Assembly (NCBI GenBank): GCA_905234685.1
Contig: CAJOIR010000011.1
Location: 1-53,568 of the forward strand
From: Paludibacteraceae bacterium
GTDB lineage: Bacteria; Bacteroidota; Bacteroidia; Bacteroidales; Paludibacteraceae
Direction of reading: 5' to 3'
DNA length: 53,568 bases
Below the pieces are notes generated by a model, which was not told where the DNA came from, ran no database searches, and saw nothing but the letters and a program-made list of their open reading frames with translations. Numbering within the stretch: the stretch's first letter is position 1; the number at the start of each line of letters is the position of its first letter. The translations under genes were made by a program, and so were the position numbers. Below, piece after piece: positions 18,301 to 27,300 of this stretch.

Positions 18301-20924
18301 TAGGAATGTCCGGCAAAATTACATGCACTGCCTCTGACGATCAGAGCGTGACGGTGAATGTGTCATCTGCGACACCTGAACTCACAAGCAGCAATACTTA
18401 TACAAAGATATTTGAGACTGGCACTGAGCATGGTACAACCCCCAATACTCCATATAGAACTGTAACCACTCACAACTTCAGCAACTGCTTCAACGGCACA
18501 ACACCGGAGTATGACACCTTATATATATACGGTGTGACAGGCAACGTGCTTGTTGACGGTAATCATGCGTTTGAAGATGTTGCAGGCAGCAATTACCAAC
18601 TGCCTGTGGTGAATACCGCTTCTGCCGAGACCGCATGCAATGCTCACACGCCTTGCTTCGTGTATGTGAAGAGTGGCAACAAGTACGTGTATAGTCGTAC
18701 TTTCGATGCCGCCAATACAAGACTTGGAGACATTGAGAATGTAGCAGGCAAGGAACTCTGGTTCTCCGGTTATGTGCCTTATGCCAACACAGGTACTACC
18801 AAAGACGAAACTGCATTTGCTTTGATAAAAGGTAATGCAGGTGAGCAGGTTGACTTGTATTTCGACAACCTCGACATGCATGCACGCTACCATACTGCTG
18901 ACGGTAAGGAAGGCGGTCATCAGACCAACGACATAACTCTCAGCCTTGGTGACAACGGAATCAACGGCAGCGGAGCATTGTTCGCCTTCGAGTCAGAGAG
19001 CACAACTACTCCTTTCACCGCCAACATACATGTGCTTGGCAACAACAAACTGACGGCAGAGAACGGCGCGTTGATAAGTTCATTAAAAGCATTGGGAGAA
19101 AACAGTATCACACCACCTGCTCACTACTCGTCGCCTCTGATGATACATGCCAAGTCGGCTGACACGCGTTGCGAGATTACCGTCAACGGCGATGCTTCAG
19201 GCAAACTGACACTGAAACCTTCTACCGGCACAAGCGCAGTAGAACTTGGTAACAGTCACGGCAAACTGACAATCAACGGCGCACAGGTGGAACTCACTAA
19301 TGCCTCCACAGTAGGCAAACTCGCTGCCGCATACCACATGCTGGAGTATGAGAAAGACGGTGAGGTGGCAATGCTCTACGGCGTAGGTGATGAGCACTAC
19401 GACTGCGCGGTGGAAGTGAAAGATGGTACTCTGACCAATAGCACCGGCGGTGTGCTGAATTTCCCTGCCAAGTCCACATTCGACGGAGGCACATACAACA
19501 GCGGCGATGTGAGGACATTCAACAGAGCAGACAGCGATGGAGAATACCCGATGAACAGCATGAATCAGTTGCTTGGCAGAATACCGAAGAGTAGCGTAAG
19601 AGATTGCAAAGCTGAAGGTTATACTTATGGTAACCAGAAGATGACTGATGTCGATGCCAAGTATTACCCGCTGTTGCCTGATAGCAAATTGAAAGAGCAG
19701 GAAGATGATATTCAGTCGTGGATTGCCGCTACGCCTTACGACGGAGGCAGTATCAGCGGCACTCGCCAGAACCAGAATCTGCTCTATGTGGAGGTGACGG
19801 AGAACATGAAGGAGTCATTTGATGATGTCGATATTCGCTACAAGACTATCGGTTTTGAGAAAGATGCAGAGACTGTCACTGTGAGCGGTCGTGCATACAT
19901 GCTGATGGAGATTGACAAGGCTGACAAGTGGAGAGTGTTCGTTGCTCCGTTTGATATTTGCGGTGTTTATGTGCTCTCGCTTGACAACCAACTCATTGAA
20001 AGCAAAACAAGACAGAAAAATATCAGTTGGGATGGTTTCTCCAACCAGCAGACGTCAGCGGCTCATGACTTCTTGAACTACCTGAAGCATTATATTAGTG
20101 ACGAGAACACTTCACTCTCGCTCTTTGCGCTCTATTCCAAGTATGCTCAAGAGCATGTAGCTCAAGACCCTGGTATCTTCCGCTTGAAGCATTACACCTC
20201 CAATAACTCACGCAATGCCAACTACTACCTGTATAAGTCTGCCACAGGCTCGTGGTCGCAGGGTGAAGACGGCATGCTTGAGACTGACTGGGTGTATGCT
20301 CCCGACCAGACGAAAGAGACGGATGCCATCATGACCCAGGGCGATACGTATGCCATGGACTTCTTCTACAAACTCGGCGCTAACAAGTATGACAAGTATG
20401 ACTACTGGTCAGGCAAATTCGTTATCTTCGAAGGCAGGAATGTGACTCTGAACAACTCCGAGACTATCACCCGAAGCAACTCGAAGACAGGCGGCGTAAC
20501 GCTTGCAGGCAATGCTACGCTTAAAGAGGTTACTGCCTCATCGGTATATCGTTATAATGACGATATGGAGAAGTATATCAAGTGTGATGATGAATATACT
20601 CTGCGTCCTACCGAAAGCGTACTGCTTTATCCCGGTGCACTGGGTGCCAAGATGCCGAAGTATATATCAAGAGACGGTCAGATAGAGTACGACACTGATG
20701 ATACGACTGACAGCGATAATGAGAAGTTGAAAGAGCGTGAAGAGGAAAATCGCGAAGGCTTCATCAACAATAACGACAAACAGGCTGAGGCCATAGAGAC
20801 CACTACCGACACCGAACAGCTTGCAAGCAACACTTTTGAAGTGCGGAAAGTGATACTCGACAATACCGTCTATATCCTGCGCGACGGCAAACGCTTCACA
20901 GTAACAGGCCAGATGGTGAAGTAA
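15321..20924 (+). CDS. Large exported surface protein (1867 aa) with Ig-like and conserved C-terminal module
   Basis: A signal peptide (TALLMLLLGGATSVFAQ) leads into a beta-rich protein. Residues to about 690 look like Ig/MBG-type domains (for example ITASAITYGSPLYVSKITA and AGTYTDRTVIFIPTDVDSY). A middle domain follows (about 690-990). From about 1010 to 1790 it is homologous to residues 275-1050 of the 1194-aa protein: both have WxxxVAPFD...IYVL (here WRVFVAPFD near 1535) and YWxGKxxIFEG...TLNNS (near 1696). The C-terminus is VYILRDGKRFTVTGQMVK, a common Bacteroidales surface-protein ending. Function is unknown. It starts 59 bases after the RhuM gene with no perfect promoter, and a strong terminator follows. 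Confidence 0.88.
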   Translation: MKQFYIHIFKTALLMLLLGGATSVFAQTYNNGTWYSLYNSTGGNRNTDTGGDMTNSLSVFSPTDGSVSLETYMTVDRITKTKPAEYELKIGNATISVSKSEAENAVTVSGKGLAKKYSYTYITKQLTPLDNNKVSENITSAKVSYTYTFYNAARTVYVRNIKIPLKQHILLDNNSTYGTATLGATNSAAKNFGNQAWGSAKSNDAYQVKMRSFLTANNISVTIENYGSYSGEADAFSFSSAESTQTKSFNVGANACASSNGAANTSCSSGVLGNISKYYFNVYFYPQQKHALKGTCHARVKITDGTSTAYVYIVGTCVKQTPSISTCVTFKNQDLHYADLLSNVVNNGVAVGHQGQTVVGSWSPVPANATINGCTDTYTFKFTPTETKYYNTQNNGSDITCTLNLSSGNFVKNNQSVTWNEYNETLNQIETGQTYYLHATCNAIAGNATSVKMHYEVSEKDAGVTVTINEEDGTMTVTGKGTFKLTASHAGDCNWESSNSITKSFKAVGTIPTLPVSITASAITYGSPLYVSKITADKPTVGGNPVAGRYCWEDSTDVLDAGTYTDRTVIFIPTDVDSYSTATKTGVTVTVNMANAEYKWNVGDAIRENTTYNNPVTCIPSESATLTIDGTPVNVTASITNDGALTVGEIAEGQSEGSVKLKVVHAGNSNYNGFTITKTCRVLPKSTVCVPVEEFDEEFFRNSYVSTGGDGDVRWNEITTDLNHLNENNVDMGEVRARYRLHRGIALGKASNYKPDIPSLSWNMDEIIQSASKTNSVVLAFTGVPDQLKLTTVIQEYLYLGIDGFLSGNWSFVYSRMDAVIKRWKIEQSPTPNDEDFEQIEMFDAPCDADTKNYNTNVILSQNDKTYNLKPDTRYIRITYIGFFTGFITNLQITRRQYLKAETTENPDADRNSRTEVKTLTFGNNDHPLQQPQMFYLNYSSVAGSSLDWCGNQKGYINVTSDNDAFYADVEKIEDKTDFDMYGSYAVRVRCTDVGMSGKITCTASDDQSVTVNVSSATPELTSSNTYTKIFETGTEHGTTPNTPYRTVTTHNFSNCFNGTTPEYDTLYIYGVTGNVLVDGNHAFEDVAGSNYQLPVVNTASAETACNAHTPCFVYVKSGNKYVYSRTFDAANTRLGDIENVAGKELWFSGYVPYANTGTTKDETAFALIKGNAGEQVDLYFDNLDMHARYHTADGKEGGHQTNDITLSLGDNGINGSGALFAFESESTTTPFTANIHVLGNNKLTAENGALISSLKALGENSITPPAHYSSPLMIHAKSADTRCEITVNGDASGKLTLKPSTGTSAVELGNSHGKLTINGAQVELTNASTVGKLAAAYHMLEYEKDGEVAMLYGVGDEHYDCAVEVKDGTLTNSTGGVLNFPAKSTFDGGTYNSGDVRTFNRADSDGEYPMNSMNQLLGRIPKSSVRDCKAEGYTYGNQKMTDVDAKYYPLLPDSKLKEQEDDIQSWIAATPYDGGSISGTRQNQNLLYVEVTENMKESFDDVDIRYKTIGFEKDAETVTVSGRAYMLMEIDKADKWRVFVAPFDICGVYVLSLDNQLIESKTRQKNISWDGFSNQQTSAAHDFLNYLKHYISDENTSLSLFALYSKYAQEHVAQDPGIFRLKHYTSNNSRNANYYLYKSATGSWSQGEDGMLETDWVYAPDQTKETDAIMTQGDTYAMDFFYKLGANKYDKYDYWSGKFVIFEGRNVTLNNSETITRSNSKTGGVTLAGNATLKEVTASSVYRYNDDMEKYIKCDDEYTLRPTESVLLYPGALGAKMPKYISRDGQIEYDTDDTTDSDNEKLKEREEENREGFINNNDKQAEAIETTTDTEQLASNTFEVRKVILDNTVYILRDGKRFTVTGQMVK

Positions 20925-21017
20925 TATACATGTAATATCTTCCTGTACTTCACGGGTTTTACAATGCCAGTATTACCGGATGATTTGAAGCAAGGAACGG
21001 TTAGTTTTGGACTTTAT

Positions 21018-21058
21018 AAAGGAGTCAGCACCGAAAGGTGACTGACTCCTTTGTTTAT
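21018..21058 (+). terminator. Terminator of the 1867-aa gene
   Basis: AAAGGAGTCAG (21018-21028) pairs with CTGACTCCTTT (21042-21052), with an inner CACC/GGTG extension around a GAAA-type loop, followed by GTTTATAA. The remainder of the 432-bp stretch 20925-21356 holds the 11-bp arrays and the promoter listed next. Confidence 0.88.
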
Positions 21059-21098
21059 AAGGAATCACAGGACGAGGGTAGGTAGGAGTTTGCTTCAG

Positions 21099-21142
21099 GT
21101 TACGATGAGGTTACGATGAGGTCTCGATGAGGTCACTATGAA
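21099..21142 (+). repeat. 11-bp tandem array (GTTACGATGAG), 4 copies
   Basis: GTTACGATGAG at 21099 and 21110, GTCTCGATGAG at 21121 and GTCACTATGAA at 21132. The period is exactly 11 bp, close to one helical turn. Confidence 0.9.
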
Positions 21143-21151
21143 GATTGCTGG

Positions 21152-21261
21152 GGTAAGGCTTGGTTGAGGCAGGGTTTTCGGTCTGTTTCGGGTGCGTTCT
21201 TGGTATGTTTCAGGCGCGTTTTGGGTATGTTCGGGGTGGGCTTGGGAGTTGTAATCGGTGG
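21152..21261 (+). repeat. Degenerate 11-bp array (GTTTCGGGTGC-like), about 10 copies
   Basis: Successive 11-mers starting at 21152, 21163, 21174, 21185, 21196, 21207, 21218, 21229, 21240 and 21251 share the form G-T/C-T-T-n-n-G-G-n-n-n. Examples are GTTTCGGGTGC, GTTCTTGGTAT, GTTTCAGGCGC and GTTTTGGGTAT. The array ends 26 bases before the -33 box of the next promoter. Confidence 0.8.
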
Positions 21262-21287
21262 TATGTGGGGAGTGAAGTGAAAAAAAT

Positions 21288-21319
21288 CTTGTATATGTCA
21301 TATAAATGACATAACTTTG
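21288..21319 (+). promoter_or_regulatory. Promoter of the 2438-aa gene with overlapping palindrome
   Basis: CTTG (21288-21291), exactly 20 bases, TAACTTTG (21312-21319). The spacer holds TATGTCAT-ATAA-ATGACATA (21294-21313), a perfect 8-bp inverted repeat that reaches into the -7 box, as an operator would. A second TACTTTG-like element follows at about 21332. Confidence 0.8.
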
Positions 21320-21356
21320 CACGAGATTATATACTTTGCCGAAATAGGGCTTGTAA

Positions 21357-24300
21357 ATGCTGGAAAGAGTGATGATTATGACAAGGAATATTATATATGG
21401 TCTGCAAGTTGTGCGTCGCATCATGAAGTCGATACAGAGCGCAGCGATATGTCGCGCTGAGATGTTATTGTGCCTCGTTATGCTGTCTGCCGGTATTATA
21501 CCGGTGTCGGCAGCAGAGAAGACCTTCTATGCAACGGCGAACGCAAGTGCCGTGGGCGGAGGTCTGGTGGCGGTAAATCTTGGTACTGTACCAACATCGG
21601 CACTCTCGGCTGAGGACGCCTCTGTGGACTCGTGGAAAGTGACAGGCTCGACCGCCATGCTGACCACGTCGCATACGTTCACCTACGGCTTTCTTGCAGA
21701 GCCGCAAGACGGCTATTGGTTTGTGGCATGGTATCAGAATGAGCAATGCACCGTACAGAAAGCGACGACCGCGTCTTACACTGAGGACATCACGTCAACG
21801 AGCACCAGTGCCTCGTCGCCTGCAGTTCTTGACCGCTGGGCACTATTCCGCCCTGTGGGCATACAGAACGCCACTACTGTCAGCCTCAGTCCGACAAATC
21901 CTTCGGCTTCAGCCGACGAATATACAGGCTCAGTAAGTTTCACCACCACCAACGCCGATTCGCAGACGGACTTTCAAACTCCGCAGTTTAAGCCGATGGC
22001 CGGTAACGGCACTTTCAGCGTGGAGAGTTGGCAATATGCTGATAACACGGTGACAGTGCAATACCGCTTCCGCGGCAAAGGGCATTTCGGGAGCGACAGC
22101 AACCCCCGCACCCGCAGAAACAGTGCCTCGCTTGAGGTGACCTCGAAAGGCGGCGAGAGTACAGGCAAATGTTTCTTCAGCGCCCATTTCCCTGATATCC
22201 AGATAAGCAGTGGTGCAGGCGAGGACGCGGGCGAAGGTTACAACGTGACCACAGCGGTGGACAACAAGAAGCAGAGCAACGCCGATTTCACAGTAGAGTG
22301 GGCAGACGATGAGGCCGATTTCACGGCGGAGTTTGCCGACATACAGGGCGGAGGACAATGGAAAGTGCTGAGCATCAGTTATACACCTCAGTCGCAGCAA
22401 AACGGCACGGTGCATGTAAGTTATGAGTTCGACCCTCAGAACAACGAGGGTGTGCACACGGCGGGTCTCACCCTGACCGCCATAACAGGGGCAAGCCTCA
22501 ACCTGAGTCTGAAGGCTCAGGCGGAGAAGGTTGCGATGTATGACGCAGAAGTTATAGTTGGCACAGACACCACCAGATATGCAGCACTGTCAGAGGCACT
22601 TGCAGCCGCCAACACGCATACAGGCTGCACACTGAGGTTGCTACGCAACATACCGAACAAGTCGGCTGCAGACATAAGCAGCACGATGAAGGTGACGACA
22701 AGCATGACTATCGACCTTAACAGCTTCACACTGTCATCCTCCTCCCTTTCGGCATCGATGCCATGCCTGATAGAACTTGACGGTTCAGACGCGACACTGC
22801 GCATTACCGATACACGCATAGGCGGCAGCCTTAAAGCAAAGGGCGGCAGTGCATCGGAGGTGTGTGCGATACGTGTCAGCCGAGGCATACTGCTACTTGA
22901 GGGCGGCACTGTGTCGATAGAAAACACAAGTACCGATGCCTCCGCTTCGGCAACAGCATTGGCTCTTGCCGGTGGTACTACATTGCAAGTCTCAAGCGGC
23001 AAGTTGCAGGCAACTTGTGCGGCAGGCAGTGCAACGGGTATCTTCGTTGCGCACACAGAGGCAGGCGCCTTCGTCATGACAGGCGGAGAGATAGCGGTGA
23101 GCGGCAAAGAGGCAGTGTACGGCATTCATGCCCAGTGTGATGATTTGACTATAAACCCGGCAAAACCGCATATAAGTCTCTCATCGGTGAAACTGAGCGC
23201 TACGGCAGAGAGCAACGCATACACAGTCCGCACCGAAGGCGCTGTGGCACTGATGATAAGCAGTGGCAGTTATACCGCTGTAGCGACAGACAAGCGTGCA
23301 TACGCAGTATATTCGGAGGGCAGTGTGACAGTTGACGGAGGCACTCTGCAAGCCGTTGCTGCGACTTCGCAGGCAGGCGCGTTGAGCGTGATAAAAGGTA
23401 CAGGCACTGTATCGGCAGGCACCATGACAGCCGAGGCAGCCACTACCGATGCCAACGGTCTGTATGTGGCAGGAGGTACGAAGGTGTTTGTGAGAGGCGG
23501 CAGTTTCAGTGCAAGCCTCACATGTGAGGATATCGAAGCCAAGGCAACGGGCGCTCGTGTGGCTGTTGACGGCGAACTGGAGGCTCAAGGAGGATTGTTC
23601 AGCGTACAGACAGCGCACAAGAACTGCAAGCATGTTAGTCATGCAGGACTGATAGCAGGCATCAGGGCACTCGACAACTCGAGCCTCTTGCTGCAGAACG
23701 CCGACATAAGGGCGACATCGGTTGACGACAACCTGAACGATGTGTTCGGCATCTTTACCCAAGGAACAGCCAAATGCCTGATATCAGGCTGCAACATATA
23801 TGTGAATGCCAAAGACCATGGCGCATGGGGTGTAGGTCTGCGCGGCGGCGTAAGTGTCAACACCACTGTGGCAAAGGCGGACATACTCTCATGCAAGGTT
23901 ACGGTGTCGGCAAGACAAGTGGCCTATGGTCTGAGTGTCGGCGGCGTGCAAGAGATGAATATCTTGAACGCAGAAGTGCAGGTGGCTAACGCAGTCGGCA
24001 ACGCGAAGGGTATATCGGCAAACGGCGGGTACATAACAATAGTGAACCCGCAAGTGACAGTCATTGACGGTCAAGGGGCGACAGCATACCTGAGTAACAC
24101 CTATTCGGCGGGCATATACAACTCATCCAAATCAGCATATCTGCAAGGCGGCAGGATAAGTGTGACTGGCAATGCAGGATACAGCAACAGCCTGATGGGC
24201 ATACTGAACGAAGGCTACCTGACTGTTGAGGGGAATCCGTTTGTTGAGGCAAAGTCAGCCAAAGGCTATGCAACGGCGGTATGTAACGGCTATGGCGATG

Positions 24301-27300
24301 TGTCAACGGAGATACTGTCAGGCAAGTTCCTGGCATCGGATGCGACCAATATGAGTTCTATAGGCAGTGAGTACGGCGATTATGCGTTTTTGGTCAAAGG
24401 CGGCTGTTTCAGTCATAACGACAACCTGAAATACTGTCTGCCGCAAGGCTACAGCATAGCCGAACTGCCTGTGACATCGGCTGAATATCAGGAAGGCTGC
24501 AGGTATCAGGTGCTGCCAACCACCGATACAGGAGTGGAGGTGTGCCGTACAGGCGGCACAGGATTCACGACGCTTGAAGAGGCATTGGAATATACAATAC
24601 GCAACAAGAACCGTCAGCATGTGATATGTATGACGGCGGACTATATGCTGCCTGAGGGCGACTACACCTTGCCGCAGAACGCCACGTTGCTTGTGCCTTA
24701 CAAGACGGGTTCGGGCAAAGGCGCAGATACTCCAGTAGGCCTCACTGCCGACCGTACCAACAAGGCCGGTACTCCTGCTGCATTCCGCACACTGACACTG
24801 GCGAAAGGCGCAAACCTTACTGTGTATGGTACGATAGAGGCAAGTGCGCAGCAGTATGTTCAGACCGATAACACAGGTAGGGTGAACGGAGCATACGGAT
24901 TGATAGTGCTTGAAGCCGGTTCACATATAGACCTCGAGTCAGGCTCAGCCCTGTATGCATGGGGCTACGTGACAGGCAAAGGCACCATAGATGCCAAGCG
25001 CGGGGCTACTGTGTTGGAGCAATTCGAGTTAGGGGACTTCAAGGGAGGTGGTGTCACAAATGCGATGCTCAACAACGGGCAGAAGATATTCCCTGTGACG
25101 CACTATTTCTACCAGAACATAGAAACTTCAATCACCTATCATGCAGGCGCTTCTGCAGTAGCACACACGGGTGCTTTTGTTGACGGAGGAGCAATGGGCA
25201 CCGACACTGTGATGACTATTGTCGGTATCAACGGCTCAAGTGCGTTGTTCCTCATGGACGCAGCGGATGACAGTGAGAACACGTGGGTAAGGAAACAGTA
25301 CGACCCTGCAAGCGACAGAACAGTATATACTGTCAACTCAGGAGCCATGCTGGGTTATCTGAACATCAATATAGGCAACGTTAACCTTGACTCGAGGCGC
25401 TATATTCTACCTATTGCAAGCAACATGTCGCTGGTTCTTAACTATGGCGAGATGTCGCTGACACAGGACTCATACTTCATGCCCGGAGCAGAACTGACAA
25501 TAGGCAAGGAGGCTACATTGAAGATACCGGCAGGCAAGGTGCTCTGCCTTGTTGACAAGGAACAGTGGAACACAGGCTACCCCAAGCCGTGGTATGTATG
25601 GACTGCAGCATATTCTCCTACAAGGGGAGCGTCAGTGAGAGAGTCAATGAAGACAAGCATGGCTTCTGTGCCGAGTGCGCGTATCATGGTGAGTGGCGCT
25701 ATAGAGGTGGCAGGCTCACTCTACACGACAGCCTCGGGCGCTGACATCTGCTCATCAGCATCGGCAGCAGGCAGGGTGGTGATGCGCACTACCGCACCTG
25801 CGACGGTGAGCACCAAACTGAATATATGTACCAACGACTGCGGCTTTAACAGTAGCAAAAACGCTTATACATGGCAATTTAACGCCTATAACTTGACCTC
25901 GGCACGCCTGCATAACCAAGACGGCAGTTATGCACAGACGGCAGGCAGCGCAAAGGACGAGGTGTGGGTGTATATGGCTGCGGACGGCGGTGCCAAGTGG
26001 GTGAAACACACTGAATCCGGCTGCTTCATAAAATCGGATGACGGCAAGTATTATGTACATGCTTCAGATATGGTTGAGGTGAAGCCTGCGCCTGCAAGCA
26101 ACCATGTGTATGTGTCAATGACAGGTACGCGCAACTTCGTCTGGGACGAGAACTGCCAATGGTGGGAGGTAAGCTATTACCCAACCGACGAAGGTTACCG
26201 CAAGGCTCTGAAGGCAGACCATAACGGTGTGTACAACTGTTTTGAATACGATGCTGCAGCAGGCTGCTGGAAGCGTAAGACGGTGAGTGTGACATGGAGT
26301 ATAGGTGGCAAGACCACCACAACCGAAGTGCCATACGGCTCTGTGCCTGAGTGGCATGGTGCGGCTCCACAACAGGCAGCCACCGCCTCGGCATACTATA
26401 CTTTTGCAGGCTGGTGCGCAGACAGTCCGTCAGGCACATTCTACAGCAAGGCAACTGCTCTGCCTGTGGCAACAAAGAGTGTGACATATTATGCACGGTT
26501 TGAACAAGACAAATACCGTTACACTGTCACATTCCGTAACTACGACGGCACTGTGCTGCAGGCATCACGATATGAGTCCGGCACTATGCCTCAGTATGAA
26601 CATACTCCGTACCGACCTGCCACTCTGACGACAGAATACGAGTTCTCAGGCTGGAAACCTCAGTTGCGGACAGTGACCGACACTGCCACATATACAGCAC
26701 AATACGCGTCCTCACCTCGCAGGTACGCAGTGCTGTTCCTGAATCATGACGGCACTCTGCTCAGCAGATCAGAGGCAGAATACGGCTCCGTGCCACAATA
26801 CAAGGGCGCTATACCCCAGCATGAGGCTGACGCTTACTACTCCTATGAATGGGAAGGCTGGGTACCTGCACTGAGCGAAGTGACTGCCGACCAGGTATAT
26901 ACTGCCGTGTATGAGCAGAAAGAGCGAGAGACAGGCTACCGTCTTGACATAGCCGACATGACACCTGACGGAATGACAGTCAACATGAATGCATGCCCTG
27001 CCTTTGCTGCAGGCACAGAGTGGACTCTCATGGTAGGTGACAAGGCATATACTAAGGCAGACTATGAGGCAGGCGGCAGAACCGACGGCACTATGCTTAT
27101 ACCAGCAGCAGATTTGACTGCAGGTGAGGAGGTGCTGATAGAAATGCGTGGTGCAGACGGCAGTACGGAGAGTCATTACCGTTGCCTTTTACCTCTTGCA
27201 ATAAGCACACCGAAGACCACAGACGATATCAGCCTTGACAGCAGATACCGCAGTGTGCTGTATGTCAACAAAGGTGCTAAACTGACTGTCAGCAGTGACA

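Noticed and set aside
21095..21424. Minus-strand ORF with PEHTQNAPETYQERTRN-like peptide
   Set aside because: The peptide periodicity is explained by the 11-bp DNA array; the ORF also overlaps the promoter and start of the giant gene.
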